Shown here piece after piece: positions 31,701 to 51,036 of a stretch of 64,000 nucleotides of DNA. The notes under the pieces were generated by a model that ran no database searches, was not told where the DNA came from, and worked only from the letters and a program-made list of their open reading frames with translations. Made by a program: the position numbers and the translations under genes. Each line of letters begins with the position of its first letter. Positions within the stretch are counted from its first letter, which is position 1. Origin of the DNA: Hirudinaria manillensis (Eukaryota > Annelida > Clitellata > Hirudinida > Hirudinidae); contig CM067530.1 in assembly GCA_034509925.1 (NCBI GenBank), positions 10,976,001 through 11,040,000 on the forward strand, read 5' to 3'.

Positions 31701-33163
31701 CCTCCGCGTTCAGTTGAAAGTTTCCAACCACTTCCATGAACAACCTGTTGCAGCATAAATGGAGAATTACAACAAAATACAACAAAAATACAAACAAAAT
31801 ACAACAACGTTGGTGCAGACGACAATTTGCATACAGCCAACAACAACAATAGTTTTTTTTTTTTAAATCAATTGTTTATCATCATTTGTCCTTGCAACTG
31901 ATAACATCGCATCGCAAGATTTAAAAATAGCTTCTCCACAATATCCACCTCGACTGGATAATCATGCTGTTCTGGCAATCCTCGAGGCTGAAGATGGCAT
32001 CGAGCTTCTCAGACTCTATGAAGGTCAGATTGTACGTTTTCATGAGGCCTAATGTTAAATGTCAAGTCGTTATCATAATCATTAGCACCAGGAAATTATT
32101 CAGTCGTTAAAAGTTAACAACTATCGTATTTTTTATAATCACTCAAGAGGTCTTAGGCTTCTGATCAAGAACAAACTGTACACATTTTTAGAGTTTCCCA
32201 ACATGGCTCAGGGCTTTGTTAACTATTAATAAGTACAATAAATAATAAACATCAACGTGATCAGTATCACCATCGGTACCACTATCATCATCACCATCAC
32301 CATGGCTCCTACCATGTCTGCAGTGGAGCTGGAAAATGAATCTATCTTCCTCCATATCCATAAGGATGACACATTTATCCACAGTCTTTTCCAGGGTGAC
32401 CAGGGACTTGAAGACAGCCAGACATGACTGAAAACGAAAACAACCACAATGATTATGATAATGATGATGACGAGGAGTTAGATGATGATGGTGGCTGTAA
32501 TAATGTCAGAGTAGATGCGATCACAATAATAGTGGCCGGTAGCATGCTCCACCTTGGTGTAAACTTTGCACTTGATGCTATCTTCATCATCTTCTCTGCC
32601 GTTTTTGGATTTGTTCCGAAAGGAAAACTTTTGGAAGAAGGTGATCTTGAACGAGAAGTTCATGTAGGCACATCTCGAAGAGTTGACAGTCCCAATGGAC
32701 ATCTTAACATGGAAAAGTAATTCAGATATCTTTTGAAATACTTTAAAAATGTTAGCAGATTTTAAGTATCTATTAGTTTGACAAGAAATAGGACTCTGGT
32801 GAAGAAAGAAAATAAAAATGCTTAAAGATACTTTTCCTCCAGAACCAAGACTTATCTACTTGTTCTTTTACAAAGTGTGTCGCTGCTTACGTAATCACGA
32901 AATCAGACAATTTACTAGCAATTGCCGCAGTTTAACAATGTCACAATTAGATGCTATAGAGTCCCTTAATGAAAAAATCTCTAAAAACTAACGCCGTCGC
33001 TTTTGGCTTCAAAATAAATCTCATCTCCAATTTTTGCCAAGGCATGGATAGCTCTTCCAAACACTTTAACAAAGATCACAGATTGGTAAGATTATCTTAG
33101 TTAAAACTATATTAATGGTTAATGCCAACCTTTCAAGTTAGGTCCATGAACGATGCACCTCAT
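28789..33163 (-). CDS. RAD9: RAD9, 9-1-1 checkpoint clamp subunit
   Basis: Thirteen exons in transcript order: 33130-33163, 32993-33063, 32553-32702, 32313-32427, 31949-32048, 31641-31744, 31182-31297, 30807-30871, 30427-30549, 30158-30253, 29515-29986, 29236-29379, 28789-28917. Product 572 residues. The N-terminal half is the PCNA-like region: LKVFGRAIHAL, DGMSIGTVNSSRCAY, LVTLEKTVDKC, FQLHCRHG, VKVIFCLKEFR, DAHLVLATVF. The second half is a Ser/Asp/Glu-rich tail with VVPGTPPEE, then FRSLFFG and a terminal LAEDSEDEG, all diagnostic of animal RAD9. RAD9 with HUS1 and RAD1 forms the DNA-damage clamp; its phosphorylated acidic tail recruits TOPBP1 (family knowledge). The exon 7 donor reads CGG|GCAAGC, a likely GC-AG intron. 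The acceptor of the 472-base tail exon abuts an ATTC/ACTC microsatellite. Confidence 0.93.
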
Positions 33164-33544
33164 AGTTTCAATTTAAACAAATCCAAAATACTGGAACCTT
33201 GTTAGCCATTGCAACCGTAAACAAACAAATCGCCCGCGAATGTAGAATTAACTTTTCTATCCATCACATTAAAAACTCATAAATTTGCTTTATAAAAAAT
33301 AATTAGTGATCAAACAAATTTGCCAAGGTAATTTATTTCAGCTACCTTAAACTATTACCGAACTGTCATCTAATAGACCAATTTGGTCGCAAGATCATTT
33401 TAAATTCGACCAAGTGAAAAAAATCCCTATGTTATAAAATATCAATTTACTCCAAGTAATCCCCTATTACAGTATTCCTGGTTCTCCTGCTCCAGTTTAC
33501 AACTAATAATGAGAGAGTGTAGAGATCATGATAAAAAGTTCTAT

Positions 33545-33550
33545 TTTATT
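33545..33550 (-). terminator. Candidate DHX38 copy 2 poly(A) signal
   Basis: AATAAA on the minus strand, about 130 bases past the stop of DHX38 copy 2 and upstream of the RAD9 start on the same strand. Confidence 0.4.
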
Positions 33551-33680
33551 CAGTCAAAAACAAAAAAGAGGTACATAATAGACAAAGACATATGCAAAGG
33601 CAACTTTTCATTAAATTTAACAGCGAATCTAACAATAATTTACAATGATAACAGTCAATATTGGATATTGGGCTAAGGGT

Positions 33681-36600
33681 TCATAGCCCAATCTTTCCTC
33701 TATTCCTGTGATTGAATCTTGATGAGGGTGTGGTGTTTCGTCTGCCCACTTCAGGAATAGGCGTCCTTAAAAATCAAAAGGTTTGAAATAAATATTGCAC
33801 CAAGACAAATGTTAACAAAAGTGACATATTTGACTTACATAGCAAACGTGTTTGAACGTTCCATTTCCTCTTTCCTGGCTGACAACTGGTCTTGAGCTCT
33901 TTTCATTTCTTCCTCCATCTCAGTCATGTGGTCTTCAGCCATCTTTCTTCTTTCTGTTCTAGATTTTGAGGAGTCTTTGACGCTGTAAAACATAGGACCG
34001 AGTTCTGCCAGCCACTGACCATCCACTGCCGTGACACATTGCATGTATTCTTTGGATGTCATGACCAATTCGTGATAAACTATGTAGTCTGGAGTGAAAC
34101 CCATGCCAAAGAGGGCACTAGTTGGGTGAAGATGGCATGGCATTCCAGTCCTGAGACTGACATATTCCCCGAGACCTTTGATTCTGGCAGCTTGCTGGAA
34201 ATAGGATGAACAGATGCACTTCCTGATGATGTCCCATTCTCCGTTGCACGAGACGAGCTTCATCTTGTGCTGTTCCATGATTTCTTCCAACTGAGACCTC
34301 ACCTCTCTCACTTTCTTCATGGCTTTGGCATGAATGAAATTCTTTACACACCAAGAAGCAGACCATTTGTTCTTCTTCCATTGGTTGAAAACATTCAAAT
34401 AGGTCAAGTGATCACTCTCAGGTACCTGAAATTTCTCTCTAGCTGCATCTGAGTCTTCTTCTCTGCCTTTTGGTCGGAAGAAGATGGATGGAATGGAAAG
34501 CATGGATACGATAGTCAGAATCTCTACGCTGCAACCCATTTCTGTTGAAACGATGAGCATTTTTGAGAGGGCCGGATCTAGAGGAAATTCTTCCATGTTT
34601 CGCCCAAGAGGAGTCAAAGAACCAGTGTTGTCTAGGGCACCCAACACCCACAGTTGATACATGGAGTTCATGATGTTATCCTCTGGTGGGGGATCCATAA
34701 AGTGAAACTGAAGAAGATCTTGGATACCAAGAGATTTGAGAAGCAGCACAACATTGCAAAGGTTTGTTCGCTGAATTTCGGGAACAGTTGCCATGAGTAA
34801 CTCTTCCTCGTATTGTCTGATCGTGTACAGCCTGAAACACACCCCGGGGCCTGTTCTGCCAGCTCGTCCGCTTCGCTGGTTGGCATTGGCTTGACTGATT
34901 GGGAAAATCTGAAGGGCATCCATACCAATTTTGGGATTGTAGATTTTCAACTTGCAGTAACCGCTGTCGATCACGACTTGAATTCCATCGACTGTCAACG
35001 AAGTCTCTGCAATGTTAGTGGCAACAATGCATTTCCTCACACCATCTGGAGCCTTCTGGAAAATTTTTGCCTGGAGATCAGAAGGCAACTGAGAGTAGAT
35101 TGGAAGAATGGTCAGAGGAGGAGCATCTTCTAAGTCATCAAGACGTTCTTTAACCAAGTCGCAGGTAACTTCAATGTCTTCCTGACCCGGCATGAATATT
35201 AATATATCACCCTGTACTCCACCCAAATGGGCTTGGATGGCTTGCTTGACTGCAGCATCAACATAATCTTCCACAACACCTTTGCTGAACAACAGATCAA
35301 CAGGGAAAGTCCTACCCGGGATCTTAAAAACAGGAACATTTCCGAAAAACGTAGAAAATTTGTCGGCATCCATTGTGGCCGAAGTGACGATGAGTTTCAA
35401 ATCTCTTCTCCTGGCAAGAATTTCACGCAGCAAGCCAAAAAGAACGTCCGTGTTGAGAGACCTCTCGTGAGCTTCGTCCATGATTATGGCACTGTAATTG
35501 TCCAAATCTGATTCTCTCAAAGACTCTCTGAGAAGTATACCATCTGTCATATATTTTATGACGGTTTTCTCTGAAGTGCAATCTTCAAATCGAATGGCAT
35601 ATCCAACATCGTCGCCTAAATTCACGGCCATTTCTTCGGAGACTCTTTTGGCAACGGACATGGCAGCAACTCTTCTTGGCTGTGTGCAGCCAACCATGCC
35701 ACAGCTTGTGTAGCCTTCTTCGTGAAGGTACTGAGTCAACTGAGTCGTTTTTCCCGACCCTGTTTCTCCGACAATGATGACGATGCTGTTCTCTCTGATG
35801 ACTTTTAAGAGTTCTTGACGGACAGCATAAATGGGAAGAAATTGCCTCTGTTCTTTTATGCTTTTCTTCGTTGCAAAATCTGACACTGCCTCTGATTTCT
35901 TTGTCATGTGTTCAGCAAATTTCTGATCTGACTTGAAATCAACATTTTCTTCTCCATTTTCCGAAGCATATTTCTTGGCAGGATCATCTTCATCCACCTT
36001 TTCTTTAACGCCCATGATGTCTCCAAGTCTGGTTCCTGCCAATTCCCATTCTTTCTTTTGAGCTTTCCTGGCTTCTTTGATTTCTCTCTGCTTCATAACA
36101 ACGGCACTACCCTTTCTAGAAACACTAGCCATGTGACTGAGAGGATCTTTTAGAGGCACAATGGGTTCTGGCTGTTTTGTGAATACAATTCTGCCGTCCA
36201 GAAATGGAGGAACGATGTTGTGTACTAGGAGATGTACTCGAGCTTCTGCAGTTTCATCGAAGTCTTCATCATTGTCGAGCTGAATGACTGCTCCACTCCT
36301 GTACATCCTGTTCAGCTCCCACCTTTCATTGTCTTTCTGGATTTGTCTCTGTTGGGCAGACATCTTTTTCTTCTTCTTTGCTTCCATTTCCTCTTCTTTG
36401 CGCCTGACGTAACTAGAAAATTCCAGTTTGCTAAAGTCATGGCTATCAACTCCGTCATCTATGGAGTACCACATGCGATCAAGGCGTTTGTCTTCTTCGG
36501 ACATGTCAAGGCGATTACTATAACCAGCTTCATCATCATCGTTATTATCCTTTCTTACACTGTCTCTTGGGGTGTAGGTGATCTCTTTTCGAGATTGTCC

Positions 36601-37275
36601 CATCCAACTGTTGTACTTATAGGCAGGGGTGGGTTTTGGAGATCTGCGCCTTCTGTCACTCCCAGAATCATGTCTCCTTGATCTATCAGTCCTGTCACCT
36701 CTTCTTGAAGATGACAAATATGGTGATGGAGCTTCCCAAGATCTTGATGTTGACTTCCTGTCGTCATCATCTTCCCATCCCGATCTTGAAGGAGTGTCCT
36801 TTGAAGAAAGTTTTGGAGTCTGAGCCTCCCTGAATTTTGGTGTTTCGTCTTCCCAGCCTCTTCTTGTAGATTTCAAAGATCTTTCTGAATATTCCTCACT
36901 TCTCTCCCTTGTCCTTTTGTCACCTCTCTTGTTATTTGAGTCGCTGTTATAATCTTGCATGTATTTTCGGTCTTTCTCTTTCTCCTTTCTTTCTTTTTCT
37001 CTTTTCAAATACTCGTCACTTACCCCGCCAGTGTAAGACGGAGTCTCGTCTTTTCTATCTCTATAGAGCTTTTTCTGAGCTTGTTGTCTTCGTTTTTCTT
37101 CGGCGAGTTTGTCAAGACCAAGAAGTGAAGAAGTCTCTGGTTTTTTGAACAGATGTTGTTCTCCTTCGTTGTTGCTTTTTTTCATGATCACTAATCCACC
37201 TTTCTCGTTTCCTGAGGTTCCTTCTAGACGATCGCATTCTTCGCCTAAGCCAATGTTCACTTTATTAAAACTCAT
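33681..37275 (-). CDS. DHX38: DHX38/PRP16 DEAH-box spliceosomal helicase, copy 2 (one intron)
   Basis: Main exon 33839-37275 and last exon 33681-33765, joined across a 73-base intron with donor AT|GTAAGT and acceptor TTTTTAAG. Product 1173 residues. The terminal exon adds [18 protein letters not shown], matching the fused tail of copy 1; animal PRP16 also ends in a TP-rich xGL tail. Core motifs GETGSGKT (about 503), [25 protein letters not shown] and [12 protein letters not shown] are intact. The N-terminal Arg/Ser/Asp-rich part differs from copy 1 at many positions, while the core is nearly identical at DNA level. Role: ATP-driven remodelling of the spliceosome around the second catalytic step. 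It lies about 520 bases upstream of RAD9 on the same strand and is divergent from SLC3 copy 1. Confidence 0.95.
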
Positions 37276-37922
37276 CCTTTATTAATATATTATAATATTT
37301 ATTAATCCGTGTTTTGTTATCAGTCTTACAACGCTTCAATTTTTTTAGTTTTCAAAACAAAGCATATTATCGCCACCGCAGACGTGAAAACATTTATTTG
37401 TAAACACTTTAAAATTGATGTAGAATATATAATATATAATATTAACAATAAAAATTATTCAAAACATTATTTGACATCCTTTAAGGTGATTTAATTTCTT
37501 AATTTAATTATATGATATATTACTTAATTTGTACGGCATTCTGTCTAAAAACAATTCTTGGTGAGATTAGTGGCGCCAACTTACGACTACAAAAAAAAGT
37601 AACATGTGTCAAGTTTTGTGCGTTTATATTACGAATCAGTGTTTGATTTCCATCAGCAAGTGTGTGATCCATACTTAAACCGCTTATTTATTTTTACAAC
37701 ATTTTTATTAAAAAAAACTTTTACTAGACGAGTTCGAATCAAATCCAGGAACTAACTTATTCCAAATTATTGTTCTTAGAATTAAATTTGTAATTTTAAA
37801 GAATGCTGGCAATTTCAATAAATTCAAATACGAATCAAATCGATTTTAACCTTTAGCACGATATTTCAACATTCTCGTTACCTTTTCGGGGAAAAAATAA
37901 TTTAGAGATATTGAATCGAGTT
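37276..37922. promoter_or_regulatory. Bidirectional spacer between DHX38 copy 2 and SLC3 copy 1
   Basis: 647 AT-rich bases separate two divergent start codons, so both promoters must lie here. I see no unambiguous TATA box or other named motif. Confidence 0.35.
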
Positions 37923-41245
<3,323 letters not shown>

Positions 41246-41433
41246 TTTATTTATTACCTGAAATTTTCCCCTTTTAATGTCAAACGAAATATTTCAAAAA
41301 TTTTTTTCAATTTACATAAATCTAGTAAAAATTCATTAACAAAGTCTGCTCAACATGGCTAAAAGTATATTTGAAGTCACGAAATGCGCATGTTACATAT
41401 CGTATGTGCACATCAGATCACATTCTTATCTCT

Positions 41434-44400
41434 TTAGGCAGTTTTTTGGTCGTCTTTAGAAAAATCTCGAGAAGATAGGAGAATAAGATTTCTCCTCTTC
41501 TTTTGGTAATCAGGAGGTCCTTTCGAGAAAAAAAGATGTTCTAAATTAATCGTTCCAAAAAAATATTTTAAGTCAACCTTAAAGAACATAAAATATTCTA
41601 GTTGTGGTATTATTTCTCTAGAAAACAGACACGCTTACGATAGGTATAATAAAAAATTTAGTACCTGGTTTTTCCATGCGAAGCTTCAGTCTGCTCTGAT
41701 AGACAATGTCAGATCTCATCACTAAACCGTTCCCTGAGAATTTTATTTGTTTATTTTAATTTATAATAAAATAATCAAATTGAATAAAGATAAATGCTGA
41801 AGTGATTAAAAACCGAACTCACAATCAGGCTTCTCTTCATGAAGTACGTGATCGTCATGAGTCAAAATCATACCATGATCATCGTCGTCAATGCCGGCTT
41901 GTTCTCCTTTATGAGTTGGGCTGCTAATAGCTGACCTAGGTTCAGAGTAGCATCTGAAACTGTAACAACGTCGGGGCTTGAACTCCTTCCATTCGACCTC
42001 TTGACCTCGATTGAATCCTTTCATTTCCGTGAAGATTATTTGTGGCCGATCTTCCTTGTTGTTTCGTTGGCAAAGTGGACAAAGCGGATCATTTCCATGC
42101 GACCCCCCTGGATTCAGGTTGACAATGAGATGGCGACAGATAAGCACAAAGATATTCCCATCTACGTAAGGATCGTTGGCATAAATTTCGAGACAGTACT
42201 CTCCTGGTCTCGGCAGAGTTATCGAGACTAAGGTTTGTGGATGGTTTTTAGAAGGCTGAGCTCTAGAGGAACTTTGGATTGCTAAAATGTACAAAAGCAA
42301 ATATTGCAGTAAATATTTTTAAAATCTATAAATTAGCAACAATTCCATAACTGATTTATTTATCACATAAATAACAATTTTTTTTAGAATACTATTAAAG
42401 TAATATTAAACTTTAATTGTACCGTTCCTGAGGATTCTTTGCTCCGCTATATGGACGTACTGATCCAATTCTCTGCTGGTTCTGCCATTCGCTGACAGAA
42501 CGGCAAAGAGTCGTACTTCGGGCTTCAACTTTCTGAAAAACAGATCAAGTTTTCTCTTCTTAGTCATCAGAATAGCTGAAGCGTGACTGGGTACAATTTG
42601 GAATCGTTTCAAGGGCAACAGATGAGATCCCCAGCCAATGGGAGCCTTGGATGATGGAAAAGGATTTGGCCTTGGATTTGAGTGGCAGATGACCTTGTAC
42701 TGACAAACTGGTCTGAAACAATGGGGTTTGTTCACTGGAATGGCCTTGGAAAGCGATGGTAAAGAGTAATAAATGGTGAAGTAGTAGGTTCCAATGTGTG
42801 GACATCTGAATAAGAACAAATATTATTATTGGTATTAATATTAAAACGCATTAAGGCATTAATATTTGTTAAAGTCATAAGTATAACAGTCGTCAATCTT
42901 TTTAAGCACAAATTCGGCAGAACAAAACTTTTCTGACTAGATCCATCGAATTGATCATTCTATTATTTGCAATATTATGTCGAATGGCGATACATTTCGA
43001 AGTGTCGTCTCTATATAATGTCAAGTGCTCTTGAAGGTAGCTGAAGTTTATTTGTCTAATTATTGATTAGTTAGACCTTTCCTCTCTCTCTCTCTCTCGC
43101 TCTCTCTCTCTCTCTTTTCCCACTAAATTTAACCATTTCAAGATTTGAGATTTGCTTGTGCAAATAATCTGCTCACTCGACATGAAAGCCTCGACATTTT
43201 GTGAACCTGAACTCTTATCGTATTTACAGAATGCTTCCTTCTTAAGATGCCTTTATATGTCAAACGGCACTATAATAATAACGAAATATTTAAGATGGGA
43301 TTGTTAACTTCTGAAATAAATTATTAATCATAATTATCGTTGATTAAGGGAAAATAATAATTCAAATCTGATTGACCTGACGTAAAAGATTTCTTTGTTT
43401 CTTTTAGTCTCCTGGAGTACATAGCCACAAATGGAGCGGCCGCTCATTTCGGTCAAAGCAAAGCTGAAGAAAGTACTTTCAAAATGACCTCCCAAGCATC
43501 TTCCGTCCAAGTAATGGCTGTGACCGAGTGGAATGCTTACGGAACCGTTGTATGTCTCTAGGACTCCAGAAAACTCCACGAGCGAAAGTCCGGACTGGAA
43601 AAAGTGCGCTCTAAGAAGTGGAAAGGACAGAAAAAGTTCTTCTGTTATCGGTCGATCCAAAAGTTGCCATTTCGGGTCATTTGGAAAGTGCGTGTAGATC
43701 AGATGATTAGGGTCAGAGCAGAAATACATGGAGTCAAAACATTGACTGCATTTATCCTTCATGTGTCCTTTCGCCCAGCAAATATCGACCAGTCTCCAAC
43801 GGTCATCAATTCTCACGGCGTTCCATCGGTGGAGATTCAGTCCTGTGCCTCCTACCTTGTAAGAATTGCCTTTTGTCAGTCCCTCTATGACGACACAGCA
43901 CAGTCCTACCCTTCTGCAAATAAAAAAAAATAACCACTCTTAGCTGGGCTCCTCTGTACAAGATAAGAAACAAGAGTTTGTGACTCAAAATACGTATTTA
44001 AAGTCGATATTAAAGTTTAGATATTTACTTTAAAAGAAGATTTTTTTAATAATTTGAAAAATGAAATTTGTCCATCAAACAGATACGTTAAGATGTCTTT
44101 TTTAATTTACCTGGTTAGCCTGCAATACAGCTCGGCGTGGTCTATCTTTCCATCTCTAAAGAGATGTATTGCTTCCTCTTCCGACCCGTGGCTGACCTTT
44201 CCAAAGGCAATCGTTTGAAAATTCTTGTTTGCAATCCACAAGAAGACAGCTCTATGGTGAAATGACATTTAGAATTATTTATCAAATTGCTACTTAAATT
44301 TTTTTGTAAAGCATTTCATTAATTGTAAACATATTGAGTACATTGGCCTTCTAGTCTTTAAAATTCGTCTTTAATAGTTTCTAGCAGTTATGAAATTATT

Positions 44401-44716
44401 ACCTTGCCCTCTTTAAATCGTCGTAATTCCATTGAAAAAGCAAGTCCCAGATTAATTCTTCAAATGTTGCGTGCTCGTAAGAAGCCACCTTGGAAATTAC
44501 AATCTCTACTATTGGTATAATTATTATTATTCAGTTATATTTAAATTTAGTCATAATGGAAATTTAGAAAATTAAAATAATTTTTATATGTTACCTTTAA
44601 AGCGCGTCTATCAACATTCTCAAATTTATTCAATACTTTCGAAGATTCCCATCTGTAATGTTTTGAGTTTCTGGAAAATGGTTTTTTTCCTTCCAGACAA
44701 CGTTCGCAATTAAGAA
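41434..44716 (-). CDS. Hillarin/kyphoscoliosis-peptidase-like protein, transglutaminase-like core without catalytic Cys (5' end missing)
   Basis: Exons in transcript order: 44595-44716, 44488-44403, 44251-44111, 43913-43377, 42805-42423, 42281-41823, 41733-41665, 41519-41434 (stop TAA); phases agree throughout. Family signatures: RARAVFLWIANKNF, HRWNAVRIDDRWRLVDICWAKG, DPNHLIYTHFPNDPKWQLL, and two later Ig-like/C2-like blocks (CPHIGTYYFTI, LPRPGEYCLEIYAND). In the transglutaminase-like core the His and Asp of the triad are present (HRWNAV, LVDICW). The usual G-V-C nucleophile region reads GKIDHAELY, so the Cys is gone. Family members associate with the cytoskeleton. The first listed exon starts in phase 2, so at least one upstream exon is missing; none was clear between 44717 and 45240. 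It sits between the two SLC3 copies. Confidence 0.78.
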
Positions 44717-45240
44717 CTGAAATCATTTATTTTGCAATAATTCAAAAAATAGTTAGAGATGATAACATCGTGAAGTTGATTCGTAGTACGAAATCTCATT
44801 AACTGAACAGAGCGATCTTTGCCAGAATCTTTAAAACCTTCTCCAACCAAACTCTTAGTGGCTAATTTAAACTACTCTAAATCGTAGATTGCTGTTACCT
44901 ACGATTAGATTAGCAACCTTTGTACCGCTTCTGTTGTCAAACACTTGCAATTCCAATGTTATGTTATTTTTTGTTCAAATAATGTTATTTTTTGAAAAAT
45001 TAATCTTTATGGTTAATATTCTAGTTCCGTGTCCACTCCCATGTAATATTGACATATTTCATCATCCACGCACCCTATTATTATTATTAGCTACACAGAG
45101 TTCGGACCTGAGTGCTTGTTTGCCTTATTGCTGTCTGGTTAGACTGGAGTCGATGTTCAACTGTGCTTTATTTGAGTTTAATTTATGTTTTAACTTGACT
45201 CTAATAGATTTAAATCCATCTTAGAATCAAGAAGTCTACA
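44717..45240. other. Spacer upstream of SLC3 copy 2
   Basis: Should hold the promoter of SLC3 copy 2 and possibly the missing first exon of the minus-strand hillarin-like gene. I found no frame with the required phase-1 donor that I would defend. Confidence 0.35.
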
Positions 45241-49102
<3,862 letters not shown>

Positions 49103-49561
49103 CGTTTCAAAACATTTTAGTCAGAGTTACAACTGATCTTATAGTAGTTGCTAAATTGTCAATCCAGCTTTTGTCGTTCAGATTAAAGTTCTCAGATCTT
49201 ATGCCTTTCTGGCTCATTTGACAACATTGACAGCACAATTTTAAAATCTTTGGACTAGCAAACAATTGCAACTGAAGATCTTAAATTACAGTAAAAATGC
49301 AAAAGAGACGAGCGAGTGCACACACACAAAAAAGCGACCTAAGGGTTCTTTCCCTGTTCGAGACAATTTGATAAACAGGAATGAATGCCAGCAGACGCTG
49401 TTTTCCACTGCATGGATACCGACTTTGTGACAATTTTCAAATTTAGCTTTTGAACCTCAAACGCTTTTCTTATAAAACAGAACAACACCACATTGAAGTA
49501 CACAAAAGACATTTCAGTCAGCAATTATCCCTTTCCTCCGTCGGCAAGCATTTATTGACCT

Positions 49562-51036
49562 TCAAACGGGTGACCTCGACCTGGACCTGCTGTAGGACTT
49601 CATTCTCCTCCTGCTGTTAGACCTGCTCCTACCACGCCTCACTGGTGAGATGCTGCAAATGAAAAGCACTTGGTACATGCATAATATTAATAATACTAAT
49701 AATAATAATAATAATACATTTTAAATAATAAGCTTCTGTGGCAACTCAAGCAGAGTACAATGAACCAAAATAAATCAATAGGGAGTTGCGTCGTTCATCC
49801 CCATAACTGACCTTCCTTCCCTGTCGTCTATTATCCTGATGTTCCTGCCAAAGAACTCCTTTCCATTCAGCTTCGTTATGACGTTCTTCATGTCGCCGAG
49901 GGTGGCAAACTCTGCCACTCTGAAGAGAAAAAGAGAGAAAATCGTTTGGCAGTTCGTGGCGGACATGGGGAACGAAAGTTCGGTCGACTCACCCTTCGTT
50001 CATGCGCCTGTTGTTGCAGTCGCAAAAGCACACCTCGCCAGTCCTGTTGAGGAACTCTTTGAGATCCTGTTGTGAATAAATGTTTGATGAACCCTACCGT
50101 CCTTATACAGCATCTTCGGAGAAAAATGTCACGAAGTTAGTTGAGCATTCTTACCTGCCACGTGCACCTGGACGAGAGGTTTTCGATCCTGACTCTGTAC
50201 TCGGTCCGCGTCGGAGGTCCATACCTTTAAGCACGACAGTGTGTTTACAAACAGGTCTATTGAGCAGACGTAATGGAACAGAGTAATTTGTAAACACAAT
50301 GTTTCAATATGTTAAATTCATAGCCATAACAAAACACAATGTTATCACAGAATATGAATATGGATATATATATATATATATATATATGAATCCAGCCAAT
50401 AAATTCTTTTTCATGCTGGTCCAATGCTGCATTGCACACCATCTTCACAATGTTCTCCACTACCTGTCATCACTGCCTCTACTAGTCTTGACTGGCGGTC
50501 TCCTGCTGCTACTGTTGTTGTTTCTGTGAACGCTGGAGTTGGCATGCTGAACCAAGATCCTGGGGTAAAACCACAGACAGCAGATAAATTACGACAGCTT
50601 TGGCAAGAACCGATGAAATCTAAGGAAAGATATCTCCAGGTGCTCACCTTTCACCGAGCATCGTCTTTCCATTCAGATCGTTGACGGCTTCCTCGGCGTC
50701 TCGTCCGTCCTCAAACTCCTTCGAAATGAAAAGTACGATTCGAACATTTGATTCTTGCTTTGCAGAAATTTGTCCGGCTCATTTGAATCGTGAGTGAAAC
50801 TTCATGAGTAACCGAAATCCCGATTGACAAACGTTGTATCGAGATGAGGATGACAGAGTTTGAACCAGTGTTTATGTTCGCCTATTGTCAGTAATTAAAA
50901 CATTGCCACCGACCAAAAATCCGAATCCGTTCTTGATGACGATGTCGTGCACTTTCCCATACCCCTCGAAGAACCTTTCGATGTCCCTCTGCCTGACGGT
51001 CGGGGGAAGTCTGCCCAAGTAGACCCGATGAGCCAT
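49562..51036 (-). CDS. SR splicing factor, SRSF4/5/6 (B52)-like, with very short RS tail
   Basis: Exons in transcript order: 50914-51036, 50648-50718, 50464-50559, 50155-50224, 49993-50066, 49812-49919, 49562-49652. Product 210 residues. RRM1: RVYLGRL (RNP2) and NGFGFLEFED (RNP1), residues 1-75. An Asn/Ser/Arg linker follows (HRNNNSSSRRPP). The second RRM carries CTWQDLKEF, the heptapeptide-type signature of the pseudo-RRM in SR proteins. The RS region is only about 30 residues (GRSRSNSRRR.., SYSRSRSRSPV), against 100 or more in many family members. Family role: exon definition and alternative splicing in nuclear speckles. An acceptor (CCTGCAG) ten bases before the ATG implies an upstream 5' UTR exon. 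Length and tail make SRSF5-like a better size match than SRSF4. Confidence 0.9.
50364..50387. repeat. (TA)n microsatellite
   Basis: A run of about 12 TA units inside an intron of the SR-protein gene. Confidence 0.85.
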
